The notes under the pieces were generated by a model, which searched no databases, had not been told where the DNA came from, and saw only the letters and a list, made by a program, of their open reading frames with translations. A DNA stretch of 64,000 nt. Source: Imperialibacter sp963977595 (GTDB lineage: Bacteria; Bacteroidota; Bacteroidia; Cytophagales; Cyclobacteriaceae). Within the stretch, counting starts at the first letter, position 1. Each line of letters opens with the position of its first letter. Below, piece after piece: positions 41,146-49,664 of this stretch. A program made the translations under genes and the position numbers. Location of the stretch: assembly GCF_048007035.1 (NCBI RefSeq), contig NZ_CP180355.1, positions 124,001 to 188,000 on the forward strand, read 5' to 3'.

Positions 41146-43395
41146 ATGGCTACTATAAAGACCTCTCTCAACAGGCGTTCCTTCTTAAAAACCTCTGCAC
41201 TAGCAGGTGGCGGCCTCATGCTTAGCTTTAGCTGGCTGGCAGGATGCAAGCCTTCGCCGGAACAGGCGCTCAGCCTCCCCGACGAATGGTTCGACCTCAA
41301 TGGCTTTATCAAAATTGCTAACAATGGCATGATTACCATCATGTCGCCCAACCCGGAGGGAGGTCAAAATATCAAAACAGCTTTCCCAATGATAGTGGCA
41401 GATGAGCTGGATGTGGACTGGAAGAATGTAGTCGTGGAACAAGCACCGCTGGATACAGAGAAATACACCCGGCAATTTATAGGTGGCAGCCAGGCCATTC
41501 GCCAGGGCTGGAAAAGCCTTCGCATGGCCGGAGCAACGGCCAGGTACGTGCTAAAAGAAGCTGCTGCCAAAGCCTGGGGAGTTCCGTCAGGAGAAATCAC
41601 CACTGAGGCTGGTGTAATTTACCACAAAGCCAGCGGAAAACAGGCTGGCTACGGCGAGATGGCTGCTGCGGCAGTGTCGATTCCCGTTCCTGAAGAAGTG
41701 GCGCTCAAGGCGCAAAAAGACTTTAAGATCATTGGCACCTCCCGCAAAAATGTGGATGCAAAAAAGATAGTGACCGGCCAGCCATTGTTTGGCATCGACC
41801 ACAAAAAGGAAGGCATGCTCATCGCCATGGTGGTTCACCCACCGGCATTTGGTTTGAAACTAAAATCAGTGGATGATAGTGCTGCCAGGGCTATGCCCGG
41901 CATCGTCGACGTGTTTCCCATCAAAAACATGCAGGACGACTACCAACGTCAGTTTTTTGACACCTGCGCCTTTACAGAACTGGTGGCCGTAGTAGGCAAG
42001 TCTACCTGGGAGGTGATGAATGCCAGAAAGGCCCTCAAAGTGGAATGGGAGCCTTTCTCCGATTATTCCGAAACGAGAGACAATGGTACCAGGCTGTTTC
42101 CTGCTGGGCTCGAAAACAGTGCTGGCCACAGGGAGCAAATGGCCAAAAAAACCGGCAAAACGGTGAAAGTGCTCCGCAAAGACGGCGATCCTGAAAAAGC
42201 CTTTAAGAACGCAACCAAAGTGATCGAGCGCACCTACACAGCCCCCTTTCTGGCGCACAACTGCATGGAACCCATGAACTTCTTTGCTGAGGTAACTGCG
42301 GACGGAGCCACTTTGGTTGGGCCACTACAGAAACCAGAATTCACCGAAAAAACCGTTTCTGCACGCCTGGGTATTCCGCTTGAAAAAATAGATATCCAAA
42401 TGACCCGGCTTGGCGGCGGGTTTGGCCGCCGGTCTTACGCCCACTGGCTGGTAGAAGCCGCCGTGATCTCCGATAAGGTGAAAGCGCCTGTGAAGCTGGT
42501 CTACAGCCGGGAAGATGACATGACCTCAGGCATCTACCGCCCCACCTACCAGGCGACCTACCGGGCCGCCCTGGATGCTGAGAACAACCTGATCGGCTTC
42601 CATGTTAACGGTGGTGGCATTCCGGAAAGCTGCATCTATGCCAACCGCTTTCCGGCTGGTGCTGTCGACAATTACCTGGCAGAAGACTGGGTGCTTGACT
42701 CCAACATCACCACCGGATCCTTCCGGGCACCCCGCTCCAACTTTATCGCTGCGGCAGAGCAATCCTTCCTCGACGAAGTAGCCGAAGCAGCAGGGAAAGA
42801 CCCCATCGATTTCCGGCTGGAGCTGTTGGAACGAGCAAAGAACACCCCGGTCGGCGACAACAATGACTATGATGCTGAGCGCTACGCCGGTGTACTCCAA
42901 CTGGCAAAAGAAAAATCGAACTGGGGTGAGAAGAAAGCGGGCGTGCACAGGGGTGTTTCTGCTTACTTCTGCCACAACAGCTACGCCGCCAATGTGTTAG
43001 ACCTGGTGTTTGAGAACGGCAATGCCCGGGTAGAAAAAGTTACCTGTGCCATCGACTGTGGCATAGTCGTAAATCCTGATGCAGCCACTAACCTGGCGGA
43101 GGGTGCCACGGTGGATGGCGTCGGCACGGCGATGTTCGGTGCCTTTACCTTTGTAGACGGCGTGCCCGAAAAGACCAACTTCGACAAATACCGGATGATT
43201 CGTGCAAAAGAAGCACCCAAAGTCATCGACGTGCATTTTGTCAAGAATGACATTGACCCAACCGGCATGGGAGAACCGGCCTACCCCCCTGTTTTCGCTG
43301 CATTGGCCAATGCGCTTTACCAGGCCACCGGCAAACGGCTGTACGATCAGCCATTTGCACCGGCCCTGGAGGAGTTGTCGAGGTCGAAAATCTGA
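41146..43395 (+). CDS. Molybdopterin-binding subunit, Tat lipoprotein, copy 2
   Basis: A 749-residue paralogue of the first molybdenum subunit, with matching motifs throughout: RRSFLK twin-arginine at 10-15, LAGC lipobox at C34, RQFIGGSQAIRQGW, TAPFLAHNCMEPMNFF, RLGGGFGRRSYAHW, GSFRAPRSNF and GMGEPAYPP. The start chosen (MATIKTSLNRRSF) aligns with copy 1; an upstream in-frame extension has no family features. It has no [2Fe-2S] gene of its own next to it, so it may share the small subunit encoded 3.4 kb upstream. Substrate may differ from copy 1. Confidence 0.9.
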   Translation: MATIKTSLNRRSFLKTSALAGGGLMLSFSWLAGCKPSPEQALSLPDEWFDLNGFIKIANNGMITIMSPNPEGGQNIKTAFPMIVADELDVDWKNVVVEQAPLDTEKYTRQFIGGSQAIRQGWKSLRMAGATARYVLKEAAAKAWGVPSGEITTEAGVIYHKASGKQAGYGEMAAAAVSIPVPEEVALKAQKDFKIIGTSRKNVDAKKIVTGQPLFGIDHKKEGMLIAMVVHPPAFGLKLKSVDDSAARAMPGIVDVFPIKNMQDDYQRQFFDTCAFTELVAVVGKSTWEVMNARKALKVEWEPFSDYSETRDNGTRLFPAGLENSAGHREQMAKKTGKTVKVLRKDGDPEKAFKNATKVIERTYTAPFLAHNCMEPMNFFAEVTADGATLVGPLQKPEFTEKTVSARLGIPLEKIDIQMTRLGGGFGRRSYAHWLVEAAVISDKVKAPVKLVYSREDDMTSGIYRPTYQATYRAALDAENNLIGFHVNGGGIPESCIYANRFPAGAVDNYLAEDWVLDSNITTGSFRAPRSNFIAAAEQSFLDEVAEAAGKDPIDFRLELLERAKNTPVGDNNDYDAERYAGVLQLAKEKSNWGEKKAGVHRGVSAYFCHNSYAANVLDLVFENGNARVEKVTCAIDCGIVVNPDAATNLAEGATVDGVGTAMFGAFTFVDGVPEKTNFDKYRMIRAKEAPKVIDVHFVKNDIDPTGMGEPAYPPVFAALANALYQATGKRLYDQPFAPALEELSRSKI

Positions 43396-43527
43396 GTTTT
43401 CAAACAGACACCAATCACTCCACGATGCTTTCAGGCAGCATGGTCTGACAAAAAAGATTTCAACAAACGTAAGACAGGAGGCTGGTAGAGCGGCGAAAAA
43501 AAAATGGTGCTTGCAATATTCCGCTGC

Positions 43528-43559
43528 CTTGTTTTACTTTGTATTTAAAAGTACTTTTA
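43528..43559 (+). promoter_or_regulatory. Probable promoter of the small membrane protein gene
   Basis: TTG at 43529-43531 and TACTTTTA at 43552-43559 are separated by 20 bp, a fair fit to the Bacteroidota pattern, 28 bp before the start codon. Confidence 0.35.
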
Positions 43560-43587
43560 ATTTCAGTAATAATTAAACTTAGATCGT

Positions 43588-43878
43588 ATGGCTTCACTAA
43601 ACAAAAGAGTCATTGGAATTGTGCTTACAGTAACACTTTTACTCATCGGTCCGCTGGTAGCTATGCAATTCACTGATGAAGTCAAATGGGGTCCCTTTGA
43701 TTTTGTTATTGCAGCTATCCTGTTGATTGTTACAGGTTTTTTGGTTGAGTTTGTGATGAGAAGAGTTAAAAAAGTAGGAAAGCGGACGGTGCTCATTTTT
43801 AGCATTCTGATGGGCCTTATTCTCCTATGGGCTGAAATAGCAGTTGGCATTTTTGGTTCACCAATAGCGGGGTCATAA
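43588..43878 (+). CDS. Small three-helix membrane protein
   Basis: A 96-residue protein with three membrane helices (about 8-26, 37-56 and 67-90: IGIVLTVTLLLIGPLVAM, FDFVIAAILLIVTGFLVEF, VLIFSILMGLILLWAEIAVGIFG) and short basic loops. Similar small proteins occur in Bacteroidota without a known role. It stands alone between the oxidoreductase genes and the aldo/keto reductase. Confidence 0.75.
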   Translation: MASLNKRVIGIVLTVTLLLIGPLVAMQFTDEVKWGPFDFVIAAILLIVTGFLVEFVMRRVKKVGKRTVLIFSILMGLILLWAEIAVGIFGSPIAGS

Positions 43879-43998
43879 AACGGCTCCCGACAATTAACCT
43901 TTCAAGCACCTGCTTCATTTTGTTGATGCCCGTTAATGTGTGTTTGATCTTCGTAATTCTTTGTTTGTTTTTCATTACTCAAACGGGCACCATAACCC

Positions 43999-44006
43999 TA
44001 CCTTTG
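43999..44006 (+). promoter_or_regulatory. Bacteroidota-type -7 box (TACCTTTG) for the aldo/keto reductase
   Basis: An exact TAnnTTTG match 30 bp before the ATG. No clear -33 TTTG at the usual distance. Confidence 0.4.
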
Positions 44007-44036
44007 ATTTGTTAAACGTAATAAACGCAAACAATC

Positions 44037-45035
44037 ATGAGTAATACTTTGCCAACACGCACCCTCGGAAAAAACGGTTTGGAAGTATCTGCCCTTGGCC
44101 TTGGCTGCATGGGTATGAGTTTTGGTCTTGGTCCAGCCGGCGAGAAAAGCGAAATGATCAAAGTAATTCGGTCTGCTGTAGAGCAGGGTGTCACTTTCTT
44201 TGATACTGCGGAGGTATACGGGCCCTACACAAATGAAAGTCTTGTAGGGGAAGCTCTACAACCTTTTAGGAACAAGGTAATTATTGCCACCAAGTTTGGC
44301 TTCAATATCGTCGACGGAAAGATGGCTGGTGTCAATAGCCGCCCGGAAAATATAAGGAAGGTGGTTGAAGCATCACTCAAGCGACTGCGAGTAGACTCAG
44401 TAGATTTACTTTACCAGCACAGGGTAGACCCCAATGTGCCCATTGAAGATGTAGCAGGAACCGTAAAAGACCTTATCCGGGAGGGAAAGGCGAAACACTT
44501 CGGCCTCTCAGAAGCCGGAGCCACCACGATCAGGAAAGCGCATGCTGTACAGCCTGTAACGGCCTTGCAAAGCGAGTACTCACTCTGGACAAGGCAGCAT
44601 GAAAAGGAAATCATTCCCACCATTGAAGAATTAGGGATTGGGCTTGTGGCGTTCAGTCCATTGGGCAAGGGCTTCCTGACGGGCAAAATTGATGAAAACA
44701 CGAAGTTTGGCGAAGGCGATATTCGAAGTATGCTGCCAAGGTACGCCGGAGAAGCACGAACGGCTAACAAAGCACTTCTGGACATGATTGCAGTGTTTGC
44801 CGAAAGAAAAAATGCCACCAAAGCCCAAATTGCCCTGGCCTGGGTACTGGCACAAAAACCATGGATCGTGCCGATTCCCGGCACCACCAAAATCCACCGC
44901 TTGACGGAAAACATTGGCGCCGCCGCTATTAAGCTAACAGCTGACGAGTTGAAGGAAATGGAAGCAGCTTCGACTCAGATTGAAATCGTGGGTAACCGGT
45001 ACACTGAGGCAATGGAAAAAGCGACGGGGTTGTAA
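44037..45035 (+). CDS. Aldo/keto reductase
   Basis: A 332-residue NADPH-dependent oxidoreductase with the TIM-barrel AKR signature: LGLGCMGMSFGLG, FFDTAEVYGPYTNESLVGEAL (catalytic Asp and Tyr), VIIATKFGF (Lys), DLLYQHRVDPN (His), VTALQSEYSLWTR, AFSPLGKGFLTG and IPIPGTTKIHRL... for cofactor binding. It belongs to the YajO/YqkF-like AKR group, which reduces aldehydes or ketones of broad range. It is transcribed singly from a clear -7 box and converges with the glycan operon. Confidence 0.93.
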   Translation: MSNTLPTRTLGKNGLEVSALGLGCMGMSFGLGPAGEKSEMIKVIRSAVEQGVTFFDTAEVYGPYTNESLVGEALQPFRNKVIIATKFGFNIVDGKMAGVNSRPENIRKVVEASLKRLRVDSVDLLYQHRVDPNVPIEDVAGTVKDLIREGKAKHFGLSEAGATTIRKAHAVQPVTALQSEYSLWTRQHEKEIIPTIEELGIGLVAFSPLGKGFLTGKIDENTKFGEGDIRSMLPRYAGEARTANKALLDMIAVFAERKNATKAQIALAWVLAQKPWIVPIPGTTKIHRLTENIGAAAIKLTADELKEMEAASTQIEIVGNRYTEAMEKATGL

Positions 45036-45054
45036 GACAAAGACAGCCTTCTTT

Positions 45055-45681
45055 CTAGCTCGGCTTCACCCACTCCTTCTTTTCAAAATCCCATACCCTG
45101 ACCACCTTCGCCGGGTTGCCAACGGCTACTGAATAAGGCGGAATATCCGTCATGACCACTGAATTGGCACCAATACGACAATATTTGCCGAGCACCAGCG
45201 GTTCTCCGTTCTTTTTACCCATAATCACAGTGCCTGTACCAACAAATGCATCTTCTTCCAAAATCACGGGGGCTTTCTGGGACGGCTGGTGATGGTGTGG
45301 CAGGTCAGGGTCGATGCCATGATGCATGCCGAGTATTCTAACGTATTGTGAAAGCCCTACATGCTTGTGAAGCGTTACCGGGCCAATGATCACACAGCCA
45401 AGGCCGGTGTGAACCTCGTCGCCAATGATGACGTCGCCCATGCCGTTGTTGATCAGCACTCCTTTTTCGATACGGGAGTACTTACCCATGCTGAACTTGT
45501 TGAAAGGAACCAGGTCGAGGCGGGAGCCCCAGCTGATGCCTCTTTTAAAATAGCGGGGAAAGATCAGCCATAGCCAGATATACCATCGCACCCTGGCACT
45601 GTAAGGCTTGCGTTGGAAAATCAGCTGAAGAACCAGCTGCTTAAGCTTCGGGCTGCTTTTGATCTTTTCTTTGAGAGACAT
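45055..45681 (-). CDS. Left-handed beta-helix acyltransferase (hexapeptide family)
   Basis: A 208-residue acyltransferase of the WcaF/CysE-like hexapeptide-repeat superfamily: SMGKYSRIEKGVLINNGMGDVIIGDEVHTGLGCVIIG, LEEDAFVGTGTVIMG, LGKYCRIGANSVVMTDIPPYSVAVGNPAKVVRVW. It would O-acetylate a sugar of the glycan made by the preceding genes. The start at MSLKEKIK fits the family; it lies inside the 3' end of the upstream glycosyltransferase (41-bp overlap), so expression is coupled. It is the last gene of the operon. Confidence 0.9.
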   Translation of the reverse strand: MSLKEKIKSSPKLKQLVLQLIFQRKPYSARVRWYIWLWLIFPRYFKRGISWGSRLDLVPFNKFSMGKYSRIEKGVLINNGMGDVIIGDEVHTGLGCVIIGPVTLHKHVGLSQYVRILGMHHGIDPDLPHHHQPSQKAPVILEEDAFVGTGTVIMGKKNGEPLVLGKYCRIGANSVVMTDIPPYSVAVGNPAKVVRVWDFEKKEWVKPS

Positions 45682-46894
45682 TTCCTTTTGGTTGTTTTTC
45701 GAGAGCAAACCTGATAAGCGCCCCAAACTGCTTTGCCCGATGTGTCCATGTGTTTTTTGATGCGACAAGTGCTCTATCCTTTTGTTTATCTTCGTCATCG
45801 GAAGCATAGGCTTTCAACACTTTGTCCGCAAAGTCTTCCGGTGTCAAACCAATCTCAACCACGTCACCGAGGCTGTTCAGCACTTCAGGGTTAAAGTTGG
45901 TGCTTACGACCGGCTTGCCTGCTGCGAGGTACTCAAAAAGCTTCAGCGGGTAAATTCCCTGGCTTACTTCGTCACATTTGAATGGAATAATGGCCACGTC
46001 AAACCGAGCCATCACCGAAGGTGCCTCCTCGTGGTTGCATGAACCTGTAAAGTGTATCCTTGGGTGATCAAAAATCTTTTCTGGTACATATCCCGGCTCT
46101 ACGGGGCCTGCCAGCACAAGATGCCAGTCGCTCAATACCTCAAGCGCATCACGCAACAAATCAAAGTCCGTTCTCCGCTCTATGTTCCCCAGGTAGCCCA
46201 TCACCTTGCCCTCTATTCCAGTAAGGCTTTTGTGATACGCTCCTTTGATGGCCAGTGCTTTGTTGAAAAGCTTATAATTGGCTGCGTTAGGTACCAGGTA
46301 ACTGTTCTCAATTCCCTGGTCGGTAAACTTCTTTTGAAGGGCTGGCGCTGTTGAAATCACCATGTCCGACTGTTCCACGGCGATTTGCTCGAGATAAGGG
46401 CCATGGCGCAGCGTAAATGGCTTCACCATTGGGTCAATGCAGTGATAGACACTCAGTGCAGGTTTTATAGCCAGCTTTCTTCCAAGGCCAGGGAAATAGA
46501 AGTCGAAGGAGTTGATGTACACCAGCGATTCAATGTGGCTTTGCTTTAAAAACCGGTTGATCCTCCTGGCCACCATGCGGTGGTTCAGGCCAGAGAATAA
46601 ATTGTAGATAATCCCCCTGGGGAGAAAGTTAATGGGCCAAACAAAGGGAGGAAGGAGCACCTTCACTCCCTCCTTCTCAATCACAGGCGTTTTAAAATAT
46701 GCCAAAATCCGTTTCCGAACTTCCGGTTTGTGGAACCCCTTAAGCAACTCAGTAAATGTAAAAGGATGATCGACCAGGATCACATTATTGTCCAATGCTA
46801 ACTCACTGGAAATCTGCCAGGTGGTCGACGTATATCTTTCGTCGTGCCGGGGAAGGGAAAGCACCAGTATATTAGTATTTGCGAGTCTGGTCAT
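45641..46894 (-). CDS. Glycosyltransferase family 4-like
   Basis: A 417-residue GT-B enzyme. The N-terminal half has NILVLSLPRHDERYTSTTWQIS and the donor half has VMGYLGNIERRTDFDLL, LVLAGPVEPGY, HFTGSCNHEEAPSVMARFDVAIIPFKCDEVSQGIYPLKLFEYLAAGKPVVSTNF, which carries the E-x7-E-like nucleotide-sugar site (PLKLFEYLAAGKPVV). It is retaining and cytoplasmic or membrane-associated. It starts on the last base of the upstream stop (TGATG), so it is translationally coupled. Confidence 0.9.
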   Translation of the reverse strand: MTRLANTNILVLSLPRHDERYTSTTWQISSELALDNNVILVDHPFTFTELLKGFHKPEVRKRILAYFKTPVIEKEGVKVLLPPFVWPINFLPRGIIYNLFSGLNHRMVARRINRFLKQSHIESLVYINSFDFYFPGLGRKLAIKPALSVYHCIDPMVKPFTLRHGPYLEQIAVEQSDMVISTAPALQKKFTDQGIENSYLVPNAANYKLFNKALAIKGAYHKSLTGIEGKVMGYLGNIERRTDFDLLRDALEVLSDWHLVLAGPVEPGYVPEKIFDHPRIHFTGSCNHEEAPSVMARFDVAIIPFKCDEVSQGIYPLKLFEYLAAGKPVVSTNFNPEVLNSLGDVVEIGLTPEDFADKVLKAYASDDEDKQKDRALVASKNTWTHRAKQFGALIRFALEKQPKGNVSQRKDQKQPEA

Positions 46895-47832
46895 CAGGAT
46901 GCCATTTGGTTAACCGGCTGTTTCGCCTCCAGGCCTTTCCGAAGTTCCACCGCTAAATCCGGGTGACGATCGTACTGATGTACCACGGCCAGCGGTTGTC
47001 CGGTAAGGTTCTCAATTCTTCCATTAGATACCGAAAATTCTGTTAAATCCGAAAAGTGAAGAGTAGCGATCGATCCTGATCCGTTGGCTTCCATGTGTCT
47101 GGTAAGCCCACGCAGGCGATAGTAAAACAAGCGAATATGAATGGCCTGATCGGCACCAAGCATATCAATGATCTTCGGAAGGTTCTCGTAGGTTTCCTCC
47201 AGCATTTCTTCAATATACTGATTGATGGCCCGGCGAGAGCCATAGGTTACCCCAGCACAAGCCACATTTTTATCGGCCATTTGCTCGAAAATAGCATCAG
47301 AGTATGTCCTCCTGATCCACTTCTCGTTCATCTCACTTTCGCTGTTGGCCACTGGTTCAATACCTGTCACTATCGCATCGCTTTGGAGGGTTGCAAATGG
47401 ATCGTATTGGAAAATGATATCCCGCACATCGGCAATCATCACTTGCTCATGAGGAAGCTGCGACAAGAGCTGCTTGATCAGGAAAAATCTTTTGACCATA
47501 AACTGTGTCAGCGGAGAGGTTAATGCCTCAATTCTCGCTCTTCTTAGCGGATCCCGTTCCCATTTTGCTGACAGGTACTGGGCATATTTTTGCTGCAGCG
47601 AGGGCATTTTGCTGAGTACCTTGGCTATTACCTTGCCTGTAAAATTCTCCTTGAAGGGAATAAAATGAACACCTTGAATATGGCTGCAGTCTGCCTCAAG
47701 TTGAGGGATGTTTTTGCCCGCAAACATGTAAATATCCGTGTTTGGTATGAACTTTTTGCAGCTCAAAACAAAGTGTTTGATATGCTCAAAGCCATAGCCC
47801 ACCCCAAAAGTGATTATTGCCTTTCTCATCAT
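46894..47832 (-). CDS. Predicted glycosyltransferase of the DVRD-type family
   Basis: A 312-residue protein that I place only loosely. The AIITFGVGYGFEHIKHFVLSC start and VMIADVRDIIFQYDPFATL motif (about 130-150) match uncharacterised capsule-locus proteins thought to be GT-A enzymes, where ADVRD supplies the metal-binding aspartates. GADQAIHIRLFYYR follows, as in nucleotide-sugar transferases with a conserved DQ. It begins 1 bp after the preceding stop and ends in the start of the GT4-like gene. Its placement among glycosyltransferases supports this role. Confidence 0.65.
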   Translation of the reverse strand: MMRKAIITFGVGYGFEHIKHFVLSCKKFIPNTDIYMFAGKNIPQLEADCSHIQGVHFIPFKENFTGKVIAKVLSKMPSLQQKYAQYLSAKWERDPLRRARIEALTSPLTQFMVKRFFLIKQLLSQLPHEQVMIADVRDIIFQYDPFATLQSDAIVTGIEPVANSESEMNEKWIRRTYSDAIFEQMADKNVACAGVTYGSRRAINQYIEEMLEETYENLPKIIDMLGADQAIHIRLFYYRLRGLTRHMEANGSGSIATLHFSDLTEFSVSNGRIENLTGQPLAVVHQYDRHPDLAVELRKGLEAKQPVNQMAS

Positions 47833-47833
47833 C

Positions 47834-48754
47834 TTACGATTTGGTGACGAAATCATCGGTAGTATGCTTTAATTTTTTTGGCCCGAAAGCGTATTCAATT
47901 AGCTTTCCTGACTCTTTCTGAATTCTTTTGATAAACGCATTGAACAGTGTGCCATCCTTCAGCAGCCTTCTTGAGCTGGTCCACATCCTGGCTTTGTTGT
48001 TGCGCACCAGCTTCAGCTTTCCAATCTCTCCAAGCTTCCGCCCCATCCGGCCATCTTCTCCAAAAACAACGAAGTTGGCACTCGACTCATCGTTGTCAAA
48101 AACCCGTGTCACAGGCATTTCGAAGCCTTTTACAGCCAGCCCCTGCTCTATGCGGAACCCAAAGTTGGCACCACGCACATTCAAAAACTCTCGCCTGATG
48201 CGTCTGTATTCGAAAAGAATCTCTGCCAATAGTTCATAGAAACCAAGCTGGATACGACCGGCCTTTCCAAAGGGTAAGAAGCTGTAGTTGGCATACACAC
48301 AGGTGATTTTCTCATTGTCCATGAGTGGCTTTACCAGGGTCTCGACCCAGTGCGGAGGGTACAACGAATCGCCATCCCCACAAAGCTGATACTTGCCTTT
48401 AGACGCTCTCAGTCCGGCCAGCCTGGCATGAGCGATGCCTTGTTTCGTTTCAAGTAACGACCTCACTCCCAGCCTGTCCAGTAATGCCTGAGTGCTGTCA
48501 GTCGAGTTATTGTTAACGATGATCAATTCAGTTGGGTATTTCAGCTCCATGGCCGAAAAGGAAGAAAGTGTTCTTAGCAAGTTTTTCTCCTCATTCCACA
48601 CTGGTATCACCACCGAAACTATCGGGTCTTTGCTGTTGAACTTTGAAAGTCCGTGCTTGATGGCATCCAGCTGAGCGGCCGAAGCCTTCTTCCAGTCACC
48701 ATCGCTTAAATTATGTTTTCTCACCCAGCTGGGCACATTGAATCGTGAGCTCAT
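47834..48754 (-). CDS. Glycosyltransferase family 2
   Basis: A 306-residue GT-A enzyme: VSVVIPVWNEEKNLLRTLSSF, IIVNNNSTDSTQALL, GIAHARLAGLRASKGKYQLCGDGDSLYPPHWVETL (GDGD as the metal-binding site) and NVRGANFGFRIEQG. It is cytoplasmic and inverting by family. It overlaps the upstream gene by 4 bp (ATGA) and is followed after 1 bp by the DVRD-type protein. Confidence 0.9.
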   Translation of the reverse strand: MSSRFNVPSWVRKHNLSDGDWKKASAAQLDAIKHGLSKFNSKDPIVSVVIPVWNEEKNLLRTLSSFSAMELKYPTELIIVNNNSTDSTQALLDRLGVRSLLETKQGIAHARLAGLRASKGKYQLCGDGDSLYPPHWVETLVKPLMDNEKITCVYANYSFLPFGKAGRIQLGFYELLAEILFEYRRIRREFLNVRGANFGFRIEQGLAVKGFEMPVTRVFDNDESSANFVVFGEDGRMGRKLGEIGKLKLVRNNKARMWTSSRRLLKDGTLFNAFIKRIQKESGKLIEYAFGPKKLKHTTDDFVTKS

Positions 48755-49662
48755 GAGTATCTTAGATTATTAAACTTGTAACCGATTTTTTGGGAGTAGA
48801 TAGGCGACTGAAAATTCCAGCCAATACCTGCTAAATGAGCCTTGATATTGCCCCACTGATTCTTCAAAGCATAGGAAACCAGGCTTTTTGGTGTGGCCAC
48901 CAAAAGAAAGTAGATCCAAAACAAAGTCAGGTAGAAAGACCTTGAATTACGACGCATGAACAAGATCCTATTTCTGCTCATAAAATAGCTTTTCAGCTCA
49001 CTGATTGGGCCTACGGTTTGCGACTCCTTGTGAAACAGCATCGATTGGGTGTCAACAGCGATCTTAAATCCATGTTTCTTGATCATCTCAGCCCAGTCGT
49101 GCTCTTCATAGTAGAGAAAGTATGTTTCTGGCATCATGCCCACTGCTTCCACTACTCTCTTAGGAATCATCATAGCCGCCCCATGTGGAAAGCTTGTGTA
49201 GCTCAGTCCTTCGTCATCTGCTGCTGCCGTTGCTGTCAGGCATTCGTTGCGGCAGGTCACTTTGTTGAATGGAGTGAAGCCTGCATACTGCATTACATCC
49301 GGCCTATCGAAATAATAAAGCAGTGGGCACAGCACACCAATGGCCGGGTGACTCTGCATCAGCGACACCAGCCTGGGCAAAATATCGGCCTTGAATTCAG
49401 TGTCGTTATTGATGAAAAAGAAGTAGTCTCCTTTTGCTTTTCTGATGCCGAGGTTGTTGCCACCGGCAAAGCCGAGGTTGATGTCGCTTCTTACAAACGT
49501 GATCCACGGATGCTGAGCCTTCAACAACGGGCCCGGGTTCTCCCGGGACCCATTGTCTACCACCACCATCTGAATGTCTTTCATCCCCAGCTTTTCAATG
49601 CTCCGAAGCAGTTCCAGGGTGACTTTAGTATTGTTATAATTAACTGTGATGATCGATACCAT
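48751..49662 (-). CDS. Glycosyltransferase family 2 (rhamnosyltransferase-like)
   Basis: A 303-residue enzyme of the WbbL/rhamnosyltransferase-like GT2 group: VSIITVNYNNTKVTLELLRSI, NLGFAGGNNLGIRKAKGDYFFFINNDTEFKADILPRLV (NNDTE metal site), SFPHGAAMMIPKRVVEAVG and FLYYEEHDWAEMIKKHGF. The start at MVSII follows the upstream stop by 2 bp; further upstream Met codons lie within the previous gene. The sugar transferred is not known. Confidence 0.9.
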   Translation of the reverse strand: MVSIITVNYNNTKVTLELLRSIEKLGMKDIQMVVVDNGSRENPGPLLKAQHPWITFVRSDINLGFAGGNNLGIRKAKGDYFFFINNDTEFKADILPRLVSLMQSHPAIGVLCPLLYYFDRPDVMQYAGFTPFNKVTCRNECLTATAAADDEGLSYTSFPHGAAMMIPKRVVEAVGMMPETYFLYYEEHDWAEMIKKHGFKIAVDTQSMLFHKESQTVGPISELKSYFMSRNRILFMRRNSRSFYLTLFWIYFLLVATPKSLVSYALKNQWGNIKAHLAGIGWNFQSPIYSQKIGYKFNNLRYS

Positions 49663-49664
49663 AC

